From positions 1 through 51,326 of the forward strand of contig JANWZE010000040.1 of NCBI GenBank assembly GCA_025054955.1: 51,326 bases of DNA, written 5' to 3'. The notes below the pieces were generated by a model that saw only the letters and a list, made by a program, of their open reading frames with translations, searched no databases and was not told where the DNA came from. Of this stretch, positions 8,783-17,509 are shown one piece after another. Origin of the DNA: Blastocatellia bacterium. GTDB taxonomy: Bacteria; Acidobacteriota; Blastocatellia; HR10; J050. Within the stretch, counting starts at the first letter, position 1. Every line of letters begins with the position of its first letter. The position numbers and the translations under genes were made by a program.

Positions 8783-10540
8783 CTAGCGCGCCACCACAGC
8801 CCGAATCAGGATATTGACCGGCGTCTGATTGCCGCGTCCATCAACCAACACCAGCGGACCTTGAAAACTCGCTCCATTGTTGACAGAGAAGTAAGCGCGC
8901 CGCCGTTGAATGCCGTTGGAATCAGCCGCGAAAGCGACACCGCCGGCGGGCGACGGCGCTTGGAATCCAACATAGAAATCCCCGCTGGTCAGGGTCGGGC
9001 CATTGTTGATCTGGTAATCAACGAACGCGCCGGCATTCGTCACACTGGGAATGGTGACCATTTGATCCACAGCCCGCTGCGGGTTATTGGGAGGTCGGCC
9101 TGAGCCGGTCGGATCGGTGAAAACAATCAGACGAACTTGCGAACCACTCGGATTAGGCAGACCTGCAAATGCCTCCCAGTAGAGGCGAACGGCTTGCAAC
9201 CGGGCAGGGTATCGCGTCGGCGTCAACCGATTGACGATCAACGCGCCATTAACGGAGACGGCCTGTTCGCTCGTGCCGTCGTCGGTGGATAACTCTTCGG
9301 TGGGATTGAACGTGGTTCTTAGGTGATAACCAAAAAAATCGAGCGCCAACCAATCATTCACAGTGAGCGTTTCTCGTTCACCGGGCGCAATGGTTGGGTC
9401 CATCACGCCGATAAATCGGCCGATGAGCGTGTTATCTTTCCAGTGACTCGCTTGATTACCATCGCCGCCTGAGCCATCGGGTCGGCCGGTCGAAAGGGGT
9501 ATCTCTTCGCCGCCAACAAAGAAGACGTGCTCGCCGCCAGCAGAAAGAATCCGCGCCGCGCCGGTGAATGAAGCCATCGTGACACCTGGCCGAAAACGGA
9601 ACAGGTCCCACACACTGAGAGCCAACGGAAACCGACGGTCAAGTTCTCGGTAGCCGGTGAGCGAGCTAAATCCTAAGGCGTGTCCGATCTCATGAATGGC
9701 AATGGCGTTGAAATCGAAGCGGCCTCGCTCGATACCGTTGTTGGGGTCCAGGTCGAATCTGAAATTGGAGTTGAAGCCAATGGCCGGCGGGTCGCCCAAT
9801 TGACTCTTCTCTCCGGCAGGATCAGCCACCGGCGGCAACAAGCCAAGCGCACGAAACACCGGCGAAGGCGCCATGACCGAATTGATGGAACCAATGTCAG
9901 CAGTCAACGCGCCGCTTGGCAATGCGCCGTAAATCAACGCTTCGTGTGTATCCGGTGTCCGTTGAATCAGCCGCGAACGCACCTCACCATAGTTGCCTGT
10001 GCGACCGATCATCTGTGGGTCTGTCGCGCCTAGAACGCCAGAAGGATACGTTTGCCCAAACCAGGTCGGTCCGTAATCCACATCAATGACCACTGTGATC
10101 GGTGTCTGCACGCGCTCTTCCCAAGCGGCTGCCGCGCGGATGAACGCTTCTCTGGCTTCGGGAAAACGGTCTAGTTGCGGCGTGCCGCGCAGGACAATCT
10201 TCAAGCCATCCTGCTGGTGGTAGAACCGGATTGGGCGAATTGGCATCACTGGGTAATCGGGGTCGCGCGACTTGACCATCGCGGCTTCTTCTGCCGTTGC
10301 TTCTCGGCAGACCAATTCTCCGTCCACCATGCGGCGCACATAGAGGCCAGCTTCAGCAATTCTGATCAGCGCCCGATCATACTCTGCCTCAGTTGATGCA
10401 ACTGGTCCTTTGGGAACCACAGGCGAAAGCGGAACGGCCAGCAACACCAGCGTTATAAGCATGAGGGTGATGCTTGAGCGGCGCAGATTCAGTGGAATGG
10501 GCTGACGCTGCTTCGCAGAAGGTCGTTGCTGCTTGATCAT
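8783..10540 (-). CDS. Secreted metzincin-like zinc metalloprotease
   Basis: The 585-aa precursor has a signal-anchor-like N-terminus (SSITLMLITLVLLAVPLS). The protease domain, about residues 90-400, carries H283-E-I-G-H287-A-L-G-F-S-S, the HExxHxxG zinc signature of metzincins. The position of the usual third His or Asp ligand is Ser293, so the third ligand must come from elsewhere or the enzyme is altered. The last ~150 residues form a beta-rich domain (VRLYWEAFAGLPNPSG) common to exported proteins of this type, perhaps for binding. AAGGAGG precedes ATG 10540 at ideal spacing. A copy of the dispersed repeat directly abuts this Shine-Dalgarno. Substrate unknown. Confidence 0.8.
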   Translation of the reverse strand: MIKQQRPSAKQRQPIPLNLRRSSITLMLITLVLLAVPLSPVVPKGPVASTEAEYDRALIRIAEAGLYVRRMVDGELVCREATAEEAAMVKSRDPDYPVMPIRPIRFYHQQDGLKIVLRGTPQLDRFPEAREAFIRAAAAWEERVQTPITVVIDVDYGPTWFGQTYPSGVLGATDPQMIGRTGNYGEVRSRLIQRTPDTHEALIYGALPSGALTADIGSINSVMAPSPVFRALGLLPPVADPAGEKSQLGDPPAIGFNSNFRFDLDPNNGIERGRFDFNAIAIHEIGHALGFSSLTGYRELDRRFPLALSVWDLFRFRPGVTMASFTGAARILSAGGEHVFFVGGEEIPLSTGRPDGSGGDGNQASHWKDNTLIGRFIGVMDPTIAPGERETLTVNDWLALDFFGYHLRTTFNPTEELSTDDGTSEQAVSVNGALIVNRLTPTRYPARLQAVRLYWEAFAGLPNPSGSQVRLIVFTDPTGSGRPPNNPQRAVDQMVTIPSVTNAGAFVDYQINNGPTLTSGDFYVGFQAPSPAGGVAFAADSNGIQRRRAYFSVNNGASFQGPLVLVDGRGNQTPVNILIRAVVAR

Positions 10541-10951
10541 CCGAGTCCTCCTTGAGAATGTGGCACAAGCGGGAACGCCTGTGCTCCATTTTCATTCTTC
10601 ATGGCGTGACATAGCATAAGGGCGATTCCTTGTTGATTAACTGCGCGACCAACGCAAGGCACGCGACAACAGAGACTCTTCAACAAGTGACAGGATGTTG
10701 GGGCAAATGCCATGCCATAAGGAGCCGAGCTTTTGCTCGTAACGAACGCTTGAGATCAAACAGCTTAGCCTGTCAGTGATGGCGGATGTTAGGAAGTCAG
10801 CGATAAACACATTTCAACGGCGCTGCAACGCGCGTTGCAGACGTGAAAAGAAGAGGCCAGCACTCACCCATCGGCTAAGTGTTGAGTACGCGCCGGTCTG
10901 TGATGCGCTGGCATCATCGCGCGCGGCGCATACACAAAGTGGAAACCATTT
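10541..10951. other. Intergenic region with repeat copy and a perfect 18-bp palindrome
   Basis: No gene is seen. It holds repeat copy 5 (10556-10605) and the perfect palindrome CTGCAACGCGCGTTGCAG at 10823-10840. The palindrome lies about 110 bases beyond the stop of the cupin gene and could be a 3' hairpin or a protein-binding site. Confidence 0.6.
10556..10605 (-). repeat. Dispersed palindromic repeat, copy 5, abutting a ribosome binding site
   Basis: On the minus strand it reads GCCATGAAGAATGAAAATG, then GAGCACAGGCG, then CGCTTGTGCCACATTC, followed at once by TCAAGGAGG, the Shine-Dalgarno of the metalloprotease gene. It therefore lies in the expected 5' leader of that gene. Confidence 0.8.
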
Positions 10952-11419
10952 CTATTGAACGCGCCCGTAATCATCCTGCAGCCGGATAATGTCATCTTCA
11001 CCGAAGTAGCTACCATATTGCACTTCGATGAAGGTCAACACATCCTGCCCGATGTTCTCAATGCGATGGGCTGTGCCAGCCGGCACGTCAATCGGTTCTC
11101 CGGCTTTGCGGATGAAGTCTTGTCCGTCCAACGTGACCTTGGCCGTCCCTCTGATAATGAACCAATGCTCGGAGCGTTTCGCATGCTTTTGGTAGCTGAG
11201 GCGTTGGCCCGGTCGCACCTCGATGCGTTTGACTTTATGCGTGTCTGCATCTTCAAGGACCCAGTAAGCGCCCCAGGGCCGCTCGTCGTAAAGATTGACT
11301 GCTTCATCGGCGCGCTTTAGCACAATCACTTCGACCGACTCGCCTTCTCGGAACGGGCTATCGGGCAATACGATTTTGCCTCCTGCTTCAACGGTCGCCT
11401 GACGCTTGATCGCTTGCAT
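10952..11419 (-). CDS. Cupin protein of mannose-6-phosphate isomerase type with an extra N-terminal segment
   Basis: The 155-aa protein has two parts. Residues about 45-150 are a cupin like the C-terminal isomerase domain of GDP-mannose pyrophosphorylase/phosphomannose isomerases (RPWGAYWVLED, then EVRPGQRLSYQKHAKRSEHW, then GEPIDVPAGTAHRIEN). The His and Glu metal ligands of the cupin motifs are present. The first ~40 residues (QAIKRQATVEAGGKIVLPD, then EGESVEVIVL) resemble small AbrB-like antitoxins. GGAGG in front of ATG 11419 sets the start; the open frame to 11452 is not needed. Possible role: sugar-phosphate isomerisation or sugar binding. Confidence 0.75.
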   Translation of the reverse strand: MQAIKRQATVEAGGKIVLPDSPFREGESVEVIVLKRADEAVNLYDERPWGAYWVLEDADTHKVKRIEVRPGQRLSYQKHAKRSEHWFIIRGTAKVTLDGQDFIRKAGEPIDVPAGTAHRIENIGQDVLTFIEVQYGSYFGEDDIIRLQDDYGRVQ

Positions 11420-11574
11420 AGTGCCTCCATGATGAATCTGACTCAAACCCACCGAACAAGTCTAGCCGACTTGCCATCGGCTGAAAAGCAAGGCGCGTTG
11501 GTTGCTTCGTCCTCATCCTGGCGTGTAAATCGTTGTAAAATCCCAGCCATTGCCTGGCAGCGTCGGTCAGGTGT

Positions 11575-11603
11575 TTGACCAGCACAGCTTGGCGCGTTAG
11601 ACT
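11575..11603 (+). promoter_or_regulatory. Sigma70-like promoter for the molybdenum hydroxylase cluster
   Basis: TTGACC (11575-11580), a 17-base spacer and TAGACT (11598-11603) give 5/6 and 4/6 matches to the consensus. It lies about 80 bases before the ATG at 11685, on the correct strand. Visual call only. Confidence 0.4.
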
Positions 11604-11684
11604 ATCGGCTCTGTTTTATGCCAAGCACCACACAGAAAGTTGAGCTACGTGCGCGCGTCGTGAGCGCAGCATGGGAGGTGAAGT

Positions 11685-12323
11685 ATGAAGCATGAGGATC
11701 AGCAGTCGCAGCAATCGGGCGCAAGCCTATCGCGTCGTGATTTTTTGAAAGTGTCAGGGCTTTCGTTGTCGGTCCCGCTTGTCATCGGCCATCGCACGAT
11801 CACCGTCGCCGGAGCTGAGGTTGTGCTGTACGGGCCTGGGAAAGTGCCCGTTTCGCTCACGGTGAACGGCAAGAAATACACAGCCGAGCTTGAGCCACGT
11901 GTGACGCTGTTGGAAGCGCTTCGTGACCACTTCGATTTGACCGGCGCCAAGCGCGTGTGCGACCGCGCCAGTTGCGGCGCCTGCACTGTTCTGATAGACG
12001 GCAAGCCAGTGTACGCCTGTTCAGTGCTGGCTATTGAAGCGCAAGGTCAGCCAATCACCACGGTTGAAGGATTGATGCAAGGCGAAGCGCTCCATCCGAT
12101 TCAACAGGCCTTTGTCGAAAATGACGCCCAACAGTGCGGATTCTGCACGCCGGGATTTGTCGTCGCTTGTCAGGCGCTACTGAATCAACATCCTAATCCG
12201 ACGCCGGAACAAATCCGACAGGGCTTGGGCGGCAACCTGTGCCGTTGTGGCACCTATGTCGGCGTGCAAGCCGCTCTGATGCAGGCTGCAAAAGCGCGCA
12301 AAGGAGGGCAAACCAATGGCTGA
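11685..12323 (+). CDS. Molybdenum hydroxylase [2Fe-2S] subunit with Tat signal (PaoA-like)
   Basis: The 212-aa protein begins with a twin-arginine signal (SRRDFLKVSGLSLSVPLVIG), so the complex is probably exported folded. The ferredoxin-type domain has C-x4-C-x2-C (CDRASCGAC) plus a fourth Cys. The helical second cluster domain has CGFC and CRC. These bind the two [2Fe-2S] centres of the xanthine oxidase family. Size, Tat signal and partners fit the E. coli periplasmic aldehyde oxidoreductase subunit PaoA. GGGAGGTG sets ATG 11685. The stop overlaps the next start by 8 bases. The actual substrate (aldehyde, N-heterocycle) cannot be read from the sequence. Confidence 0.9.
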   Translation: MKHEDQQSQQSGASLSRRDFLKVSGLSLSVPLVIGHRTITVAGAEVVLYGPGKVPVSLTVNGKKYTAELEPRVTLLEALRDHFDLTGAKRVCDRASCGACTVLIDGKPVYACSVLAIEAQGQPITTVEGLMQGEALHPIQQAFVENDAQQCGFCTPGFVVACQALLNQHPNPTPEQIRQGLGGNLCRCGTYVGVQAALMQAAKARKGGQTNG

Positions 12324-14463
12324 ATACAAATGGCCAGACGCCACTGAACGCACACTCATTGGGAAACGCATTTCGCGCGTAGACGGCCCGGCCAAAGTGT
12401 CGGGTCAGGCCAAATACACCTACGACCTGAACCGTCCCGGCATGCTTTATGGCAAAATCCTACACTGCCCGCACGCGCATGCCAAGATCATCAGCATTGA
12501 TACCAGCGCCGCCGAGAAGATGCCCGGCGTGCGAGCTGTGAAGGTGATTCAAGGGCCGGGTACAGAGATTTTCTGGGCGGGCAGTGAAATCGTCGCTGTC
12601 GCTGCTGTGGATGAGCCGACCGCGCGCGACGCCATCCGGGCAATCAAAGTTGAGTATGAGAAACTGCCTCACCTGGTCGAGGACACCAATCCGCAAGCTG
12701 CCGGTCAGATGGCCAGACCGACGGCAGAAGAGATCAAAGGCGAGCCGGACAGCGCGTTTCAACAAGCTGACGTCACGATCGAAGGAGAGTACGGCATGCC
12801 GATGATCACGCATTGCTGCCTGGAAGCGCACGGGTCGGTGGCCGAGTGGGAGAATGAAAACAACCTGCTGGTTCACATTTCGACGCAGGCTGTGTCGGCG
12901 ATTGCTGGACAGATGGCCGGACCGCTGCAAATTCCTGCTGGCAACATTCACGTGAAGCAAGAGCATATCGGCGGCGGGTTCGGCAGCAAATTCGCTGCTG
13001 ATCGCTGGGACATCGTCGCTGCGCAGCTTTCCAAGCTGGCCGGCGGACGACCTGTCAAGATGATGCTGGAGCGCGATGCTGAGCTGATGATCGCTGGGGC
13101 GCGCCCTTCATCCTATGCTCGCGTCAAAGTGGGCGCCAAACGTGATGGCACTGTGGTTGCCTGGCAATCGCAATCGTGGGGCAGCGGCGGCATGGGCGGC
13201 GGTGGCGCGCCGCCGTTGCCGTACATCTTCGACATTCCCAATCAACGCAAGCAACACACCGCCATCCAGAACAACGTCGGCAGCGCGCGAGCGTGGCGCG
13301 CGCCGGGGCATCCGCAAGCCTGTTTGATCACGATGGCGGCGCTCGACGACCTGGCCGCGCGCTTGAACATGAACCCGCTCGATTTCTTTCTCAAGAACAT
13401 CGAACTGACCGGAGTGCGAGCCAATCTCTATCGTGAGCAATTGCTGCTGGCTGCCGAATTAAGCGGATGGAGAAAGCACTGGCATCCGCGCGGCGACAAA
13501 TCGCCCGGCCCGATCAAACGTGGCCTGGGTCTTTCAATTCACACCTGGGGTGGACGCGGGCATGCTAGTGATTGTGATCTGACCATCTATCCTGACGGTT
13601 CTGTGGATGTCAAGATGGCTACACAAGACCTCGGCACCGGCACGCGCACGGTCATTGCCATCGTGGCGGCAGAGACGCTTGGGCTGCCGCTGGACCGAGT
13701 CCGGGTGATGATCGGGGACTCTCGTTTTCCTGTCTCTGGCGGCTCCGGCGGCAGCACGACCGTCGGCGGCGTGGCATCGTCAACGCGACGGGCGGCCCTC
13801 GATGCGCTCGATCAACTATTCGCCAAAGTCGCACCGGCGCTGGAGGCAACACCGGACCAACTGGAAGCCGTCGGCGGAACGGTTCGCGTCAAGAACAACC
13901 CAAGCCGCCAATTAAGCTGGGCGCAAGCGTGCGCCAAACTGGGCGGCATGCCGCTGACTGTCAGAGGCAAGAATCCCGGTCCGGGTAACCTGACCAATAG
14001 CGGCGTAGGGGGGGTGCAAATCGCCGACGTTTCCGTAGATGTGGAAACCGGCGTCGTCAAGATCAACAAGATGGTCGCTGTGCAAGATTGCGGCTTGATC
14101 ATTGATCTGAAGACGGCTGAGAGCCAATGCTACGGCGCGATGATTATGGGCATCAGCTACGCGCTCTATGAGGAGAAGATCATGGATCGTACCACAGGCC
14201 GCATGCTCAATCCGAACCTAGAATTTTACAAGCTGGCCGGCCTTGGCGACATCGGCGAGCTGGTCGTTCACATGATGACCGGACCGGAGCATGATGCACG
14301 CGGCGTCATCGGGCTGGGCGAGCCGCCGGTGGTTTCGCCGGGCGCGGCGATTTCCAATGCAGTGGCCAACGCTATAGGAATTCGCGTGCCCTATCTGCCG
14401 CTGACGCCTGAGCGTGTCTTGCAAGCGTTGGCCAACAAAGGAGGTGCCCATGCGCGCGTTTGA
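12316..14463 (+). CDS. Molybdopterin-binding catalytic subunit of a xanthine oxidase-family enzyme (PaoC-like)
   Basis: The 715-aa protein is the large subunit, COG1529 type. Visible motifs are GGGFGSKF around residue 217 (Moco-binding loop), the RAPGHPQA segment, GSGGSTTVGG and the C-terminal GLGEPPV with the expected catalytic Glu. It has no signal peptide and would be co-exported with the Tat-bearing small subunit. The start overlaps the previous gene by 8 bases and the end overlaps the FAD subunit by 14 bases, so translation is probably coupled. The gene order is small, large, medium; in E. coli paoABC the FAD subunit comes second. Confidence 0.9.
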   Translation: MAEYKWPDATERTLIGKRISRVDGPAKVSGQAKYTYDLNRPGMLYGKILHCPHAHAKIISIDTSAAEKMPGVRAVKVIQGPGTEIFWAGSEIVAVAAVDEPTARDAIRAIKVEYEKLPHLVEDTNPQAAGQMARPTAEEIKGEPDSAFQQADVTIEGEYGMPMITHCCLEAHGSVAEWENENNLLVHISTQAVSAIAGQMAGPLQIPAGNIHVKQEHIGGGFGSKFAADRWDIVAAQLSKLAGGRPVKMMLERDAELMIAGARPSSYARVKVGAKRDGTVVAWQSQSWGSGGMGGGGAPPLPYIFDIPNQRKQHTAIQNNVGSARAWRAPGHPQACLITMAALDDLAARLNMNPLDFFLKNIELTGVRANLYREQLLLAAELSGWRKHWHPRGDKSPGPIKRGLGLSIHTWGGRGHASDCDLTIYPDGSVDVKMATQDLGTGTRTVIAIVAAETLGLPLDRVRVMIGDSRFPVSGGSGGSTTVGGVASSTRRAALDALDQLFAKVAPALEATPDQLEAVGGTVRVKNNPSRQLSWAQACAKLGGMPLTVRGKNPGPGNLTNSGVGGVQIADVSVDVETGVVKINKMVAVQDCGLIIDLKTAESQCYGAMIMGISYALYEEKIMDRTTGRMLNPNLEFYKLAGLGDIGELVVHMMTGPEHDARGVIGLGEPPVVSPGAAISNAVANAIGIRVPYLPLTPERVLQALANKGGAHARV

Positions 14464-15439
14464 ATATGCCAGCCCAACAACGACACAACAAGCCGTGGCT
14501 CTGCTGGCCAGCCGCTGGGGCGAGACCGAAGTGCTGGCCGGCGGCACCGACCTATTGTCACTGATGAAGGATGACGTGGTAAGCCCAAAGCGGCTCGTCA
14601 ATATCAAACAGATTCGCGAGCTGCAGGGCATCACGTTCAATCCCAAGACCGGTCTGCGGCTGGGCGCGTTAGTGACCATCCAGCAAGTGCTCGACGATGC
14701 GCAGGTGCAACGACACTATCCGGCCCTGCATCAAGCCGCACAAGGCATTCATAGCCCACAAATCAGGAGCATGGGCACGGTCGGCGGCGATTTGTGCCAG
14801 CGGCCGCGGTGCTGGTATTATCGCGCTGGCTTTGGCTTGCTGGCGCAAGACAGCAGCGGTCAATCGCTCGTGCTGGCTGGCGACAATCGTTACCACGCGA
14901 TTCTGGGCAATGCCGGGCCGGCCTACTTCGTCAATCCGTCGAGTTTGGCGCCGCCGCTGATTGCACTGGGCGCTCGGCTGCGCATCTTCGGGCCAAAGGG
15001 CGCGCGCGAGCTGCCGCTGGAGAAGTTCTTCCTGATCCCACAATCGAACGCGCAACGCGAATATGATTTGCAACCCAATGAGATCGTGACCGACATCCTT
15101 GTGCCACCTGCTGGTGGTCCCAGTGCGACGTACGAAGTGCGGCAACGCGAAGCGTTAGACTGGCCGCTGGCCACGGCCTCCGTCGCTCTCCGGTTGAGTG
15201 GCAGCAAAATCCAATCGGCTCGCGTTGTCATGGGGCATGTCGCGCCTGTGCCGTGGGTCGCAGTGGAAGCCCAGCGCGCGCTGGCAGGAAAAACCATCAA
15301 TGAAGAGGTCGCGCAGGCGGCTGCTCGCGCTGCTGTGGCGACAGCCAAGGCCTTAAGCCATAACGGCTATAAAATTCAACTCGCGCAAGTCGCCGTCAAA
15401 CGGGCTATCATGCAAGCTGCTCGGGGAGGTGTCCGATGA
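14450..15439 (+). CDS. FAD-binding medium subunit of the molybdenum hydroxylase (CoxM/PaoB-like)
   Basis: The 329-aa protein (MRAFEYASPTTTQQAVALL...) has the FAD motif LAGGTDLL near the N-terminus and GTVGGDLCQRPRCWYYR in the middle, both typical of COG1319 subunits. It would pass electrons from the iron-sulfur subunit to an acceptor. ATG 14450 is chosen because AAAGGAGGTG precedes it; the open frame from 14414 is not needed. It overlaps the large subunit gene by 14 bases and the next small gene by 4 (ATGA). Confidence 0.9.
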   Translation: MRAFEYASPTTTQQAVALLASRWGETEVLAGGTDLLSLMKDDVVSPKRLVNIKQIRELQGITFNPKTGLRLGALVTIQQVLDDAQVQRHYPALHQAAQGIHSPQIRSMGTVGGDLCQRPRCWYYRAGFGLLAQDSSGQSLVLAGDNRYHAILGNAGPAYFVNPSSLAPPLIALGARLRIFGPKGARELPLEKFFLIPQSNAQREYDLQPNEIVTDILVPPAGGPSATYEVRQREALDWPLATASVALRLSGSKIQSARVVMGHVAPVPWVAVEAQRALAGKTINEEVAQAAARAAVATAKALSHNGYKIQLAQVAVKRAIMQAARGGVR

Positions 15440-15666
15440 TGACGGAAGCCGAACGTTTCAATATCCACCATCCGGCGTTGTGCCATTGCCTGCGCTGGAA
15501 AGGACAGTTCGTTCTCGCGGAAAGCGATCCAACGGTTCCTGCTTCTCATGACGGCCTCTTTTGGTGCCTCTACACTCAGACCTGCATCGGCCCAGATGGA
15601 CAGTTAGCCGAGCCGGCCAATTGTTCATCACCCAGCCGCGCATGCTATGGCACCGGGCGGGCATGA
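15436..15666 (+). CDS. Small cysteine-rich protein co-encoded with the molybdenum hydroxylase
   Basis: This 76-aa protein starts at ATG 15436 with a 4-base ATGA overlap with the FAD subunit and a GGGGAGG Shine-Dalgarno. It has six cysteines (CHC near residue 16, CLYTQTC, then two single Cys) and no membrane segment, so it could bind a metal or an iron-sulfur centre. I do not recognise a family with a known role. Its position suggests an accessory or electron-transfer function in the same complex, which is inference. No XdhC-type maturation factor is nearby. Confidence 0.65.
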   Translation: MMTEAERFNIHHPALCHCLRWKGQFVLAESDPTVPASHDGLFWCLYTQTCIGPDGQLAEPANCSSPSRACYGTGRA

Positions 15667-15768
15667 GAGAATGATTGCTGCACATTGCCAGATGAATAAG
15701 GCGAGCGAACCGACCGCTTGTTCATCATTCAGCGTTCGTCAGGCATTGTGCTGATTCATGGAGGAAAG

Positions 15769-16449
15769 ATGATGATGTCACGATTCAGTTTCATGCTTGG
15801 AATTGGCGTCATGCTGCTGACGCTTTCAACCGTCGCTCAAGCGCAACAGATTCGCGGTGATTATGTCGAGACGCGGAGCGCCGACGTGTATACCGGCGCC
15901 TGCGTGGCCAACGGAGAAGTCGGCCTCGTTGGCGATCAAGCCATCCTGGCGTGGCGCGTGCAACAAGGCGAGTGGAAAGGCGTTCGCCTCGATGGATTGA
16001 GCGTCGTTGGCGTCGTCAAGGCGAAGGCTACGTTGGGAGACCCGCACAGCAGCCCCTATCCGGCCAAAGCGGTCCTTATTGTGGACGAACGGGCAAGCGC
16101 CGAGCAGCGGACAGCGTTGGTCGGACTCGCCCAGGAACTCGCCGGTGATCTGTTGAAGAATGTTGTCCACACCGAAGTGGCGCCCATCCGCCTAGAGATG
16201 CGACACGACGACGGACACCACGCTCATGTCAGCCTGCGTGCCGGTCATCTGGCGGCCATCGAAACACGTACCATTGCCCACACTGATCATCTGTGCGGCA
16301 ATGAGGAAACGTACTACCCGCCGCTGGTCGCTTTGTGTCATGCGATGCCGGCTGTGGCTACACTCGATCAATACACCGGCCCGGCGCTGGGCGTATCCTG
16401 GACGTTACAGGGCAAGCGCAGCGCATTCGTCGGCAGCTTCTCGCGCTGA
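15769..16449 (+). CDS. Exported DUF1326-type protein
   Basis: The 226-aa product has a signal peptide (SRFSFMLGIGVMLLTLSTVAQAQ). The mature part (GDYVETRSADVYTGACVANGE) resembles DUF1326 proteins, whose function is not known to me. GGAGGAAAG precedes three consecutive in-frame ATGs (15769, 15772, 15775); the first is used. The frame is open to 15718 but the signal peptide supports the later start. It lies about 100 bases after the Cys-rich gene on the same strand. Confidence 0.75.
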   Translation: MMMSRFSFMLGIGVMLLTLSTVAQAQQIRGDYVETRSADVYTGACVANGEVGLVGDQAILAWRVQQGEWKGVRLDGLSVVGVVKAKATLGDPHSSPYPAKAVLIVDERASAEQRTALVGLAQELAGDLLKNVVHTEVAPIRLEMRHDDGHHAHVSLRAGHLAAIETRTIAHTDHLCGNEETYYPPLVALCHAMPAVATLDQYTGPALGVSWTLQGKRSAFVGSFSR

Positions 16450-16692
16450 CGAGCGGATAGAGAACAGTGGTCGGTAAACAGTGGTCAGTAGGTAATGGTT
16501 AGTGGTCAGTGAACAGTGGTCGGTGGAGAGTGAATCATCGAAAAGTGAGCAGTGGACAGCGGAGGGCTGCATGAGGTTGAACGATTGTCCACACTCTCCA
16601 CAGACCGCTTGCCACTGTTCACTGAACACGAACCACTGACCACCAACCACTTGCCACTGTCCACCAACCACTTCGCACTCTCCACTATTGCG
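16450..16692. repeat. Degenerate tandem repeat block folding into a large inverted repeat
   Basis: The left half repeats variants of CAGTGGTCAGTG. The right half repeats its complement (CCACTGACCACC and similar). A perfect 14-bp pair is TCAGTGAACAGTGG (16506-16519) with CCACTGTTCACTGA (16612-16625). RNA from this spacer could form a long hairpin between the DUF1326 gene and the next gene. Confidence 0.8.
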
Positions 16693-16709
16693 GTAACTGG
16701 AGGTATTTT

Positions 16710-17366
16710 ATGCTCAGTCAAATTCTCGCCATCATACTGCTCGCGCTGCCACTGACCACCGTGTGGGCTGGCGGCAAAGTTGAACCGATTGGCTCGTTCA
16801 CTGACGCGAGCGCATCTGAGTCGCTCCGCAGCGCGCTCAGTGAGCAAGGCTACCGCGTTTTTCTCGGCGACAATCAAGCTCTCTGCGATATTTGGTGGCG
16901 GAAAACCATCCCTACACAAGCCAAGGCTGATGTGCCTGGCGCAACCTACACTGAACTCGCCGAGTCAACCTTCGTCGGCGTTATATCACTGCTCAAACCC
17001 AGCGCCGATTATCGTGGGCAAACGCTTAAACCCGGCGCCTACACCATGCGTTACGCACTGCTACCGAACGACGGCAATCATCTTGGCGCTGCGCCCACTC
17101 GCGATTTCTTATTACTCATTCCAGTCGCTGCCGACCAGGCAGTTGATGCGCCGCTGAAATACGATGATCTTATGGCGCTGAGCAGAAAGGCCAGCGGGAC
17201 CACTCATCCAGCCTGTTTGAGCTTGGTCTCGGCTGAAGGCCAAAAGACGTTTCCTGCCGTTGTTGAAAGGGGGCACGGGCACGTTGCATTTGTTGCTACT
17301 TTGCAGGCAGCATCCAAGGCGCAATTTCCTATCGCGCTGATCGTCAAAGGCGTCGCCGAACAATAG
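16710..17366 (+). CDS. Exported protein of unknown function (218 aa)
   Basis: The N-terminus MLSQILAIILLALPLTTVWA is a clear signal peptide. The mature protein contains LKPGAYTMRYALLPNDG, which resembles segments of small exported beta-sandwich proteins (DUF2911-like); I cannot name a function. GGAGG at 16699-16703 precedes ATG 16710. It is separated from the DUF1326 gene only by the repeat block and could be in the same transcript. It is convergent with the alpha-2-macroglobulin gene. Confidence 0.75.
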   Translation: MLSQILAIILLALPLTTVWAGGKVEPIGSFTDASASESLRSALSEQGYRVFLGDNQALCDIWWRKTIPTQAKADVPGATYTELAESTFVGVISLLKPSADYRGQTLKPGAYTMRYALLPNDGNHLGAAPTRDFLLLIPVAADQAVDAPLKYDDLMALSRKASGTTHPACLSLVSAEGQKTFPAVVERGHGHVAFVATLQAASKAQFPIALIVKGVAEQ

Positions 17367-17509
17367 GCATTTGGACGCGCAAAAGCGCAATGCACGCGGG
17401 CAAAGGAAGAATGCGGAAAGAGAGCTTTTGGGGGAGCCGCTCGCCGTGCTTGCATTGAGCCTCTGCATCTGAATTGGCCAGCAGCGCCTCATGGGGCGAT
17501 GCGCATGCT

